Part shown: piece after piece, positions 1-7,151 of the stretch
Numbering within the stretch: the stretch's first letter is position 1
Layout of the letters: each line of letters opens with the position of its first letter
Origin: Sphaeroforma sirkka
Taxonomy: Eukaryota > Opisthokonta > Ichthyosporea > Ichthyophonida
Direction of reading: 5' to 3'
Length of the DNA stretch: 27,500 nt
NCBI GenBank assembly: GCA_001586965.3
Contig: LUCW03000123.1
Coordinates: 1 to 27,500 of the forward strand
Program-made: the position numbers and the translations under genes
The notes under the pieces: model-generated
What the model was told of the DNA's origin: nothing
Seen by the model: only the letters and a program-made list of their open reading frames with translations
Databases searched by the model: none

Positions 1-239
1 ACGTTATTATGTCTATTTACAAATTAGGCAAGTGGTCATGAACATTTAGTACTTCTAGTGAAAATTATTCAATAAAGAACAGCTAGAGGTACGCCCTGTG
101 TGATCGAGGATATTTAGGCTCTTAACAAGAGGCAGTCCTGATCATTCTTACACAAGCTACCACTGCTAAATCCTAACTGACTAAATTGTATTTTAGTTTA
201 ATATAGTTTGAAACCTAGTAATTTCCATCGAAGTTTACA
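1..239 (+). repeat. 5' LTR, last 239 bases
   Basis: These bases match 7076-7314 with a single difference (139 versus 7214). The match stops after TTTACA at 239, where the internal region begins. An AATAAA polyadenylation-type hexamer lies at 71-76. About 363 bases of LTR should lie upstream of the window. Confidence 0.95.
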
Positions 240-319
240 TATTTTTTCAGTTATATAGTAGTTACAGTAGTGTACTGCTTCTAGACTGTCTGACATCGAT
301 TTACTATCCAGCAAATACT
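240..319 (+). other. Leader between 5' LTR and Gag
   Basis: This is where a primer-binding site should sit, directly after the LTR. The sequence begins with a T-rich tract and does not match the common tRNA-iMet-type primer site or any other tRNA 3' end I can recognise. The primer is unresolved. Self-priming, as in Tf1-like elements, cannot be excluded. Confidence 0.5.
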
Positions 320-682
320 ATGGCTAAGGGTACTTCTAAAGGCAAGGGAGCTGCTAGCTCTAAGCCTGCTAAGCCTGCCGAGGTTCCTGAGGTCCCTGTG
401 GAAACACCTAGCCTGTCTGGAGTTGAGCCTGCCGAGGATACTGTTGGGGAAGCAAATTCTGAGGTTGGTACAGAGGATTATTCTGAGGATGACTCGTCGG
501 ATCCTAAAGCCTTGGAAGAAGAGGTATCTACTACCGCGGAAAGGCTCGCCAGCGTCCGTGTATCACCTAGGAGTGAAGCTCAGGACCCCAGCTTGCCCCC
601 CCCTGACCACGTGCCGTCAAATATTGGGGATAAACGTCGAAAGGCTGGAAAATTCGTGGATACGAATGTCGGGGCATTATAA
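320..682 (+). CDS. Gag N-terminal fragment of the Ty3-type element
   Basis: This is a 120-codon frame starting at the first ATG after the LTR, 81 bases past its end. The product begins MAKGTSKGKGA. It is basic and Ala/Pro-rich at the start, then strongly acidic (residues about 35-70), with no recognised domain. Retroelement Gag N-termini are often poorly conserved, so the assignment rests on position. The frame ends at a TAA just after a G4 run (671-674), and a related open frame continues in another phase. The break may therefore be a homopolymer miscount rather than a true terminus. Confidence 0.6.
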   Translation: MAKGTSKGKGAASSKPAKPAEVPEVPVETPSLSGVEPAEDTVGEANSEVGTEDYSEDDSSDPKALEEEVSTTAERLASVRVSPRSEAQDPSLPPPDHVPSNIGDKRRKAGKFVDTNVGAL

Positions 683-1646
683 CTCCACATCTAAAGGACA
701 CTCCAGCACAAATCCGGCGTGAAAAGGAAGTATTGGACCTGTCCGAAAATTTCGGTTTCGCCATCGATGGAGAAGCCATTCCATTCAGCTCAAATCTTGG
801 GGCCGAAGCTGAGGACGCCATAACTCGACAACGAGTGGCTGGATCCCTCTCAATCTCAACGCCAATTGAACCGCACTGAAGCGCTCTTGAAGGAGCTAGC
901 GGCAGCAGCAGTTGTGGACCTCTATCGTGTCCCACTTGGCTGATATTCTTCCTATACCGAAGAAGAAAAAATTTCGGGCCGGGTTTCGAACCCGAGACCT
1001 ACTGGTTTACCAGCCAGTATGTTTACCACTAAGCCAATTACCACTGGCGAGAGAGATAATATTTCAAAATTTAATCTCTATAGCTCTGATGCTACCATCG
1101 ACCATCCTCTTGACAAACCTAACCCTGTCAGAGGATATGATCGTATGGAACTCGATGAGGCTTACCATCCTCGTAATATCGACCCTCATTTGCCAACCAA
1201 CCCTGGTAATCACGATTTTGGCAATCGCTACACCAGTACCTCGTTAGAGAGAGTTCCGCTCTAATCCTGAGGATGAGGAAGTGAGAACCAGACATACTCG
1301 TCTCAGGCTATTACGCTCTGGTATGCAAGTCCTTGAGGACCGTCTATTGAATGACTCTGACCTTGACGATAGGAAAGCGGATAACATTCGCTATCTAATC
1401 GATAACAAGAGAAAGGAAATAGACACCATCTTGGCACTAGCAGCCCCGTAGCACTGAGCATGAGCCTCGTGAACACTTAGAACCAAGCTTTATAAAGCAG
1501 CTAGGTAACGCGCAGGCTGAGGTCGATTTCTCTACTAATGAGAGTACAGTGGAGACACTGAAGGCCTTCGACCAACTTAAGGAGTCTGCCAGCCTTAGGG
1601 ATAAGCAGATGATGAATGCCTTTATTCATTTCTGTGAGCCAGGTGA
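683..1646 (+). pseudogene. Gag middle region, frames broken
   Basis: Open stretches continue in changing frames. About 683-878 encodes a charged segment, about 1019-1261 a frame with several Asp/Pro-rich turns, and about 1262-1450 a helical, Arg/Asp/Leu-rich segment. About 1490-1680 encodes another helical segment with FIHFCEPGEW. Together these look like the body of Gag interrupted by frame changes and a stop. An antisense tRNA-like sequence lies within it at about 972-1043. No enzymatic motif is present. Confidence 0.5.
972..1043 (-). ncRNA. tRNA-like sequence (degenerate tRNA-Thr type) with Pol III boxes
   Basis: Read on the minus strand, this has a consensus A box TGGCTTAGTGG (1036-1026) and B box GGTTCGAAACC (992-982). 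The anticodon-arm-like part resembles tRNA-Thr, with GGT in the loop position, but one stem base appears missing. The T arm pairs well, and a T6 run (971-966) follows like a Pol III terminator. The D stem is weak and the acceptor halves do not pair. It therefore looks like a decayed tRNA or a tRNA-derived SINE head rather than a working tRNA. It lies antisense inside Gag. Confidence 0.55.
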
Positions 1647-2159
1647 ATGGCGAACTATCTTGAAGGTTTCATGAGCCCAACTGGAAAGCCCTACCCTGGC
1701 ACCAGTTGCGTGATAATATACTTAACACCTTTTTTTGAAGATGCACGTGACCGTGAACTTCTAGAGTCTCGCAAGTTCTTTGCGAACGATACCACTATTC
1801 GAGGTGCTCTAGCTCATATGACACATATGAATACACGGATGGGTGGTCGTACCTATACTGGCGAATATTTATTAATTTGTCAGATGATGGAGACTCTGGG
1901 AGCTAACCTCTTTAAGAAAGTCAATGATGACATCATCGCCTATGGTGATTTGCGATCTATGCCTTGGTCTGTCTTTGAGAAGATAGTACACAAGCATACC
2001 AATTCCTCTACTAGAGTACTTAGTACCACGAGCTACACCCAGCCCACTAAGCGAAACGCAGTAGAGACTAATACTGCGCGTAGTACTAAGAAACCTCGCA
2101 CTACTACTGAGGGGGTACTGGCTCTACTTCTACCGAACCGAAAGGTGATAAGAAGGTGA
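1647..2159 (+). CDS. Gag capsid-like fragment
   Basis: This is a 170-codon open frame. Its first part overlaps a second frame around 1640-1680, and the phase changes near a T7 run (1730-1736). From about 1730 it encodes a helical, Asp/Arg/Glu-rich segment (FFEDARDRELLESRKFF) consistent with a retrotransposon capsid C-terminal region. A Thr/Lys/Arg-rich tail follows (residues about 130-150). The frame ends just beyond a G5 run (2111-2115), after which the nucleocapsid continues in another phase. Assignment as capsid is by position between Gag N-terminus and zinc knuckles, not by a diagnostic motif. Confidence 0.6.
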   Translation: MANYLEGFMSPTGKPYPGTSCVIIYLTPFFEDARDRELLESRKFFANDTTIRGALAHMTHMNTRMGGRTYTGEYLLICQMMETLGANLFKKVNDDIIAYGDLRSMPWSVFEKIVHKHTNSSTRVLSTTSYTQPTKRNAVETNTARSTKKPRTTTEGVLALLLPNRKVIRR

Positions 2160-2356
2160 GAGCGCCTTGCAAGAAGTGTGGTTACAACCTCACAAAACGT
2201 AATGGCAAGTGGAATGGTAGACACGACCCTGTTAAGTGTGCACCAGGCAAGCCAGATTTTGGACACTATATGAAAGAGTGTGCTACTTGCAAGGGTACTA
2301 ACGGTTGGCACAAAGAGGATTGCAAGGACTTACCAGACGTCCAAGTTAAGCACTGA
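2156..2356 (+). CDS. Nucleocapsid segment with two Cys/His knuckles
   Basis: This 66-codon segment contains two metal-knuckle-like motifs. The first is CKKC followed by a spaced His and Cys (C-x2-C-x14-H-x4-C, residues about 5-28). The second is CATCKGTNGWHKEDC (C-x2-C-x6-H-x3-C). Such knuckles in retroelement Gag bind the element RNA during packaging. Spacing differs from the classic CCHC box (C-x2-C-x4-H-x4-C), so the fold is inferred. The apparent start at 2156 (GTG) is probably not real; an open stretch in the same phase begins upstream near 2110. The segment ends ten bases before the protease frame. Confidence 0.75.
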   Translation: MRAPCKKCGYNLTKRNGKWNGRHDPVKCAPGKPDFGHYMKECATCKGTNGWHKEDCKDLPDVQVKH

Positions 2357-2365
2357 CAGTACCAT

Positions 2366-2962
2366 ATGTGCGCACTAGAGCAAGATTATGAGAAAATGTT
2401 CAATAAAATCTATACCAAAGGAGATGAACGTATCTTTCAAACAGTTTTCGTAAATGGAGAAAAAGTTATGGCACTATTTGATCCAGGGGCTGAAGTCTCT
2501 GCTATCTCATGCCGAGTAGCCTACGCTACAGATATGGCTGTCCATAACGAAACAACTGATTTAATCTTGGGAAATGGCAAAGTTACTACTTGCGAACAAG
2601 CCATTGACTATGCACACATAATGCTGTCAGATAGAAGAGAAGTGAAGACTCACCTAATCGTTACTGACATGTCTCAGAAATACGATTTAATTATAGGTAT
2701 GACTGATCTTCTCAGTTTAGGTATAACACTCACTGGTCTGCCTAATGGGCTAGACCCGAATAAAGATCAGTCAGATGATAATATGTTAAAGATACCTAAA
2801 CCTCCGGAAGGTGAAGCAAAGGATATGATTCCGCACTTCACCGATATAATTATGGACTTAATTATACAAAACAGGAAGATTGCAATAACTGACTGGTGTA
2901 TGTTTAAGTTCTCTAATGGGTACGTTAGACTTGACTTAACAAACGTCGACTTTCTAAGTTAA
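2366..2962 (+). CDS. Retropepsin-like aspartic protease, DPG active-site variant
   Basis: This 198-codon frame starts at ATG 2366. Residues about 25-120 look like a retropepsin: a beta-rich start (IFQTVFVNGEKVMALF), the active-site loop as DPGA at residues 39-42, and a C-terminal hydrophobic segment YDLIIGMTDLL with a Gly-Met where the family has its conserved IIG. Retropepsins cleave Gag-Pol. The usual loop is D[ST]G; here Pro replaces Ser/Thr. The relic at 20359-20367 also reads DPG, so the substitution is probably a family trait. The tail (residues about 130-198) leads toward RT and ends at a TAA, after which RT continues in another phase. Confidence 0.85.
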   Translation: MCALEQDYEKMFNKIYTKGDERIFQTVFVNGEKVMALFDPGAEVSAISCRVAYATDMAVHNETTDLILGNGKVTTCEQAIDYAHIMLSDRREVKTHLIVTDMSQKYDLIIGMTDLLSLGITLTGLPNGLDPNKDQSDDNMLKIPKPPEGEAKDMIPHFTDIIMDLIIQNRKIAITDWCMFKFSNGYVRLDLTNVDFLS

Positions 2963-3222
2963 AGTGTCCTTCACATAACTACGTGAGTTGGAGACACAAA
3001 GACGTTGTCAAAACCCAAATCGAAGATTGGTTAAAACAGGGTCTAATTGAAATCAATTATGATGCAACCCCAGTTAACTTAGCTCTCTTTAGCGGTCGAT
3101 CAATATAAATCTGATGGAACGTTTAGTAAAAAAACAAGAGTAGTACTAGACCTGTCGCCAATCAACAAACTAATTCCGCAACATAGTTTTCCTTACCTAA
3201 GATAAGCGAGATACTACGCAAA
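2963..3222 (+). pseudogene. RT N-terminal region, frames broken
   Basis: Translations here give the expected start of a Ty3-type RT, in changing phases. WLKQGLIEINYD (about 3028-3063) corresponds to the fingers entry motif, and VVLDLSPINKLIPQHSFP (about 3141-3195) to the conserved RVVxDyrxLNxxT block. Breaks lie near 3085-3100 and 3195-3200. The match in order and spacing to the downstream RT block makes the assignment firm, although no single frame covers it. Confidence 0.8.
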
Positions 3223-3609
3223 ATGGAGGGTGCGACTATCTTTTCCAAGATAGACTTAAAAGCTGCATTCCATCAACTACAAATATATCAGCCTCATAGG
3301 AAATACTTTTCCTTTACTTGGCAAGGTAAGAAGTACCAGTTTAAAGGTGCACCTGAAGGCTTACACATGTTACCTTCTTTCTTCCAACAAGTTATGATGG
3401 AACTATTTGCGGACCTGTCGTATAACGTATCAGTCTATTTAGATGATATAGTTATCTTTACAAAGACAGCACATGAACATGCTAAACTCGTTAAAGAAGT
3501 CTTAAAGCGACTTAATCATGCTAAACTTAAGATTAACGAAGACAAGTGTTCTTTTGCTAAAGATACTATATACACTTACTTGGCTACAAAGTATCTGCAG
3601 CAGGGGTAG
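3223..3609 (+). CDS. Reverse transcriptase palm fragment (YLDD)
   Basis: This 128-codon frame carries the RT palm. It has FSKIDLKAAFHQL (residues 7-19, first catalytic Asp), FTWQGKKYQFKGAPEG (residues 31-46) and VYLDDIVIFT (residues 71-80, the YxDD catalytic pair at 3436-3447). It copies element RNA into cDNA inside the virus-like particle. The ATG at 3223 is internal to the domain, not a true start, because RT motifs precede it in another phase. The frame stops at 3609 shortly after a likely one-base break at about 3582, beyond which the thumb continues. Catalytic residues are intact. Confidence 0.92.
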   Translation: MEGATIFSKIDLKAAFHQLQIYQPHRKYFSFTWQGKKYQFKGAPEGLHMLPSFFQQVMMELFADLSYNVSVYLDDIVIFTKTAHEHAKLVKEVLKRLNHAKLKINEDKCSFAKDTIYTYLATKYLQQG

Positions 3610-3638
3610 AAATTGATCCTGGCAAGAAACAGTTTCTG

Positions 3639-4130
3639 TTGGATTTATCAACACCAATTACTGGAAGAGATGTGAACTCTGTGTGTGGGTTTGTTAACTT
3701 CTTCTCGGATTCGGTACCGCATCTTTCTCATTACTTAAAGCCTTTCAGTCACCTACGGCTGCACAAAGGACCTTTGGGAAAGCTTTGGACTAAAGAATGT
3801 GATGATGCATTTAAACTAGTCAAAAGTAAAGTAATGGACGCACCCATCATGCAGTACCCTGTGGATGGTGTCCCATTCCAAGTAGCAACCGACGCTTCAG
3901 ATCGAGCGGTAGGTGGAGTGCTTTACCAAACGATAAATGGTAAACCGCGCTACATACAATTCTTTAGCAAGAGTTATAATAAGAGTCAACGGAATTACCC
4001 TACCGTTAAACAAGAGCTCCTTGCTATAGTTACTGCGCTAAGACAGTTTAAAGACTACCTTTATGGAAGTTACTTTACTGTCGCCTGTGATCAAAAGTCT
4101 TTAACATACTTAAAAAGATATGAACCCTGA
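3639..4130 (+). CDS. RT thumb and RNase H
   Basis: This 163-codon frame covers the RT thumb (a degenerate FLG-type block, CGFVNFFSDSVPHLSHYLKP) and the start of the Ty3-type RNase H. FQVATDASDRAVGGVLYQ (residues about 83-100) holds the first catalytic Asp, FFSKSYNKSQRNYPTVKQELLAI the conserved Glu, and ACDQKSLTYL the next Asp position. RNase H removes RNA from RNA-DNA hybrids. The open frame reaches upstream of the nominal start in the same phase. It stops at 4130 just after a C3 run (4125-4127), and the RNase H end continues at once in the next frame. Confidence 0.9.
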   Translation: MDLSTPITGRDVNSVCGFVNFFSDSVPHLSHYLKPFSHLRLHKGPLGKLWTKECDDAFKLVKSKVMDAPIMQYPVDGVPFQVATDASDRAVGGVLYQTINGKPRYIQFFSKSYNKSQRNYPTVKQELLAIVTALRQFKDYLYGSYFTVACDQKSLTYLKRYEP

Positions 4131-5079
4131 TTCACAGTTGGTGAGCCGCTGGCATGACATTATTGCCAAGTTCGCTTTTAATATAACACACATTCCAGGA
4201 ATACATAACCATCTTCCTGACATGCTCTCTCGACTTGTGCCCGACTACCAGAAAACAGTCAAAGAGTTATTAGCAACCGATTGGATGCTAAATAAGAAAT
4301 GGTTTAACCTCGCTCAATCACGATGGGGTCCATTTACTGTTGATATGTTTGCCGCAGAACATAACAAACAGGTTTCTGAATATAGGTCGTTGACTCATCC
4401 TAAAGGTGATGCATTTCAGCTTGACTTATCAAAGCATAATGCGTGGGCTAACCCACCTTGTCAACTTATCGCACAGTTGTTAAATTATGTTAATATTACT
4501 AAATCTACCATTACGCTGTGTTGTCCCTTACGTAACTCCGACCCATGGATACGTGATTTAATTAATATGATTCAAGACGAACCTATTTATGTCGACCGTG
4601 AAACCGACACGTTCTTGTATCAGGGATCCTATTCTATTAAGAAGACGCCTTGGAAACACACCATTGTTTGTCGCATCGGTCCTGCAGGTACCACTAAGTG
4701 GAAACCCTCAACCGAATTCTTAGCTAAACTAGAGGAGTCTAAAGAGTTTGAACAAAAGCTCAAGACTCGTACAACACATGCACCCAACAAGATTGTAGTC
4801 GAGGTAATGCCGATTGAAACGGCATTAGATCGTAAAAAAAACATGGAACTAGCTAAGGCCATGGATCAAAGACTCAAAACTCTAAGAGAACCTGAAGCTC
4901 GCACTCAACTACTTAAAGCGCTGCTTAAAGAACAGCCAGGAGTGGCGAAACAACTGAAGAAGATACTTCAACAATCCAATGTTGTCAATTATGTATCTCA
5001 GGACTCTACCCTCCTGATACTGAGGTTGCCCTTTCCAACAGGACTATGGTTCATCCAGCCAGCGTTACGCAGAATCTGA
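4120..5079 (+). CDS. RNase H end, Dam-like methyltransferase-type domain, linker
   Basis: This 319-codon frame begins inside RNase H (THIPGIHNHLPDMLSRL at residues 23-39, the usual RNase H end). Residues about 54-195 match the pattern of the phage/DIRS Dam-type N6-adenine methyltransferase family. They read in order WMLNKKWFNLAQSRWG, FTVDMFAAEHN, DAF and WANPPC (residues 109-114; NPPC fits the catalytic [ND]PP[YFWC] motif at 4450-4461), then STITLCCPLRNSDPW. A helical, Lys/Glu/Leu-rich linker follows (about 200-295), leading to integrase. Activity and role are unknown. The end after about 5010 is out of phase (C3 run 5009-5011), and integrase resumes in another frame. Confidence 0.85.
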   Translation: MNPDSQLVSRWHDIIAKFAFNITHIPGIHNHLPDMLSRLVPDYQKTVKELLATDWMLNKKWFNLAQSRWGPFTVDMFAAEHNKQVSEYRSLTHPKGDAFQLDLSKHNAWANPPCQLIAQLLNYVNITKSTITLCCPLRNSDPWIRDLINMIQDEPIYVDRETDTFLYQGSYSIKKTPWKHTIVCRIGPAGTTKWKPSTEFLAKLEESKEFEQKLKTRTTHAPNKIVVEVMPIETALDRKKNMELAKAMDQRLKTLREPEARTQLLKALLKEQPGVAKQLKKILQQSNVVNYVSQDSTLLILRLPFPTGLWFIQPALRRI

Positions 5080-5285
5080 CTGACTTAGAGGAGCTCGAAA
5101 GTAGAGTTAAAATTATACATAATTTAACGCATCGAGCATATGAGCATACTTATAAAATGGCTATTCGTGCAGGGCTTGATCACCCGGCGCTGAAAGAAAC
5201 CATACGTGAAGTATACCGACGCTGTACTGATTGTGAAAAGAACCAGATCAAGCGATACGGTTGGGCACCCCTAAAAAAAGTGTGA
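5046..5285 (+). CDS. Integrase zinc-binding (HHCC) segment
   Basis: This frame encodes an integrase N-terminal HHCC-type domain. THRAYEHTYKMAIRAGLDHP supplies His 29 and His 34, and YRRCTDC supplies Cys 60 and Cys 63. This small zinc-bound helical domain helps multimerise integrase and bind LTR ends. The frame is open upstream of the nominal start, consistent with linkage to the preceding segment. It ends at a TGA directly after an A7 run (5273-5279), and the catalytic core continues in the neighbouring phase. Confidence 0.87.
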   Translation: MVHPASVTQNLTDLEELESRVKIIHNLTHRAYEHTYKMAIRAGLDHPALKETIREVYRRCTDCEKNQIKRYGWAPLKKV

Positions 5286-5524
5286 CAGAAGACCAACCGA
5301 TGCGCCGAGTCATAGTCGATTTGGTTAAACTCCCGCGATCCAAGCATACTGGCGATGTATATATCTGTCATTTCTTATGTGTGGCTTCGGGCTATAACTT
5401 GCTTTATGCAATACCGAACAAACGTCCACAAACAGTGGCAGAATTATGCTATCACGTCTTTAATGACTTCGGTTTCCCCGAGTACTATGTTCTGATAACG
5501 GTAGTGAGTTTTGTACCGACGTAA
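5261..5524 (+). CDS. Integrase catalytic core, first part
   Basis: This 87-codon frame begins the rve catalytic core. VIVDLVKLP holds the first catalytic Asp (codon at 5318), followed by a beta-rich stretch and a helix (PQTVAELCYHVFNDFGFPEY). The core joins cDNA ends to target DNA using a D,D,E metal centre. Around 5485-5494 the phase changes, and the block with the second Asp (SDNGSEF, Asp codon 5494-5496) lies in the next frame. The stop at 5524 in this frame is therefore not the protein end. Confidence 0.9.
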   Translation: MGTPKKSVTEDQPMRRVIVDLVKLPRSKHTGDVYICHFLCVASGYNLLYAIPNKRPQTVAELCYHVFNDFGFPEYYVLITVVSFVPT

Positions 5525-6333
5525 TGGAGGCACTTATACTCGTATCAGGCATGACCCATAGGCGTGGTGTTCCTTACAAACCTCAAACGCAGGGTGCAAA
5601 TGAGACACGTCATAGAGAACTTAAGAAACTCTTGCGTACCGCACTAGACGACGTTGAGGATATGTGGCCTTATCATTTGAAATGGGTTCAGACTCAAATG
5701 AATAACTGCATGAATCCTCAAACTGGAACACTCCCGTTTCACTATTTCTTTGGCCGCTATAGTGAATTACAAGCAACGTTTGATAAAACTGCGCCCGAGA
5801 AACACGCTACCCCGTGGCTTCAAAAGATCGAGCATATGCAGAACGTTGTTTACCCCTGTTTACTCGAGCACAAGAATCGCGTCCTACTTAAAGCGTATGA
5901 CCGATGGAATAACACTAAGAACATTGTTCAGTTCAAAGTCGGCGATTACGTTAACATTATAAATCGAAACGCCAACGTTACCGAACTCTCTTCTAAGACG
6001 ATAGGACCTTTTGTTATTTCCTACCATGATGAGAAGAGTGATACTTACGAAGTGAATAACATTGATGGTACTAGCGCAACCAATCTAGGCACTCACCGTA
6101 TCCCTACCTCCGAACTCTCATTCGCTCGCTCATTTGATTCTGATGTACCAGTTATGGAGTCACAAGTCAAAGATATAATTGACAAAACATCCGAAGACGG
6201 TTACACTTACTACAAGACCCGTTTCATGGATGGGACAGTAGCTTGGCTAACCTCCGATGCATTTCGTGAATCTCGCGACTTTCTTCGTATCTTTAATAAG
6301 AAATGGAATAAGCGTTTACATAAGAACACATGA
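5524..6333 (+). CDS. Integrase core end, GPF module and chromodomain-like tail
   Basis: This 269-codon frame is open upstream to the SDNGSEF block. PYKPQTQGANETRHREL (residues 18-34) holds the catalytic Glu (codon 5602-5604), exactly 35 residues after the second Asp, the canonical DX35E. Residues about 95-150 form the integrase C-terminal region (FKVGDYVNIIN). IGPFVISYH is a GPY/F-type motif found in chromoviral and some retroviral integrases. Residues about 212-262 (SQVKDIIDKTSEDGYTYYKT through DFLRIFNKKW) resemble a chromodomain in length and pattern, which in chromoviruses directs insertion to certain chromatin. The chromodomain call is pattern-based. Confidence 0.9.
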   Translation: MEALILVSGMTHRRGVPYKPQTQGANETRHRELKKLLRTALDDVEDMWPYHLKWVQTQMNNCMNPQTGTLPFHYFFGRYSELQATFDKTAPEKHATPWLQKIEHMQNVVYPCLLEHKNRVLLKAYDRWNNTKNIVQFKVGDYVNIINRNANVTELSSKTIGPFVISYHDEKSDTYEVNNIDGTSATNLGTHRIPTSELSFARSFDSDVPVMESQVKDIIDKTSEDGYTYYKTRFMDGTVAWLTSDAFRESRDFLRIFNKKWNKRLHKNT

Positions 6334-6585
6334 GATAAACGAAAAGGGTTTCCTCAGGTGACTACAAACCCTGACGGATCTGAAATTCCCTATTTGCCAC
6401 CTACTTCCTACGTGACTAAACTTTCTGATCTGCTTACCAACAGTGCAGAAAATTGTTCAAACTTACTTACTAATGAAGAACAGCCTTTGGCTAATACCTT
6501 ACCAAATAATAAACGTAAGGCGCCTACATCGGAAATGGTTACTGGACCAAATACTAAACGACATAGAGTACAACATGAGTCTTGA
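6334..6585 (+). CDS. Possible C-terminal Pol tail with nuclear-localisation-like motif
   Basis: This short open stretch follows the integrase frame (open from about 6334, no ATG; nominal GTG at 6358). It is Ser/Thr/Asn/Pro-rich and ends with NNKRKAPTSEMVTGPNTKRH, two basic clusters spaced like a bipartite nuclear localisation signal. It may be the natural end of Pol separated by a single stop at 6331-6333, or an unrelated short frame. No domain is recognised. Retrotransposon integrases commonly end with nuclear targeting signals, which is why I keep it. Confidence 0.35.
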   Translation, partial: DKRKGFPQVTTNPDGSEIPYLPPTSYVTKLSDLLTNSAENCSNLLTNEEQPLANTLPNNKRKAPTSEMVTGPNTKRHRVQHES

Positions 6586-6712
6586 ACTCGTACATATAGG
6601 CACATACTTACTCGATAAGTCATGACCGAAACCGTTTTTACTTTGGTTTTCGCTTTACCAACTAGATCGTATCTTAACGTACGTTCGTAGTTCTAAAAGC
6701 TACTGGGGGCTA
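6586..6712 (+). promoter_or_regulatory. 3' untranslated stretch and polypurine-tract candidate
   Basis: The sequence between the last frame and the 3' LTR. The bases just before the LTR (about 6695-6712) contain AAAAGC and a GGGGG run followed by CTAT, then the LTR TG at 6713. A purine-rich tract touching the LTR start primes plus-strand DNA. This one is short and interrupted, so the exact primer is uncertain. Confidence 0.5.
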
Positions 6713-6959
6713 TGTAGAAATACGGCCTCCGGTCAGTCTAAAATATCAAGATCAATTGAGATAATACATTGGTTTTTTTTTATTTGTATTTTAAATAATT
6801 AGTACAAGCTTTTTTTTCCAATATTTCCAAAGTGTTCTAAATTCACTTTGATGGCTCCAATAGCCTGAGTATTTGGTATGACTCATCTACTTGGACCTAT
6901 TTGAGACATTAGTAGATGTAGGATATTATAAACTAATTTTTTATAATCTCCGAACTACT

Positions 6960-7004
6960 ACTTATTGATTTTGGTCCTCCCGCCAATCTCCAAAATCAAT
7001 AAGT
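6960..7004. repeat. Hairpin inside the LTR (15-bp perfect stem)
   Basis: The left arm at 6960-6974 is the exact reverse complement of the right arm at 6990-7004, with a 15-base loop. It would fold as RNA or DNA. In the solo LTR (8151-8195 region) the corresponding arms carry one extra base and one substitution. Confidence 0.8.
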
Positions 7005-7145
7005 CTTTTTTCTTTTTTTTTAACTTTTCTTCAGATGGAACTTTATTTATATCAGCTAATGTATTAACGTGACTTACGTTATTATGTCTATTTACAAATT
7101 AGGCAAGTGGTCATGAACATTTAGTACTTCTAGTGAAAATTATTC

Positions 7146-7151
7146 AATAAA
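7146..7151 (+). promoter_or_regulatory. AATAAA polyadenylation-type signal in the 3' LTR
   Basis: A canonical hexamer in the second half of the LTR, present also at 71-76 in the 5' LTR copy. Placement suits the R/U5 side of an LTR, but the cleavage site is not visible. Confidence 0.45.

Noticed and set aside
240..275. tRNA primer-binding site
   Set aside because: No stretch after the 5' LTR matches a tRNA 3' end I can recognise, so I do not annotate one.
567..935. Minus-strand frame of 122 codons
   Set aside because: Antisense shadow of Gag with no domain.
972..1043. Functional tRNA gene
   Set aside because: The boxes and T arm are good, but the acceptor halves do not pair, the D stem is weak and one anticodon-stem base appears missing.
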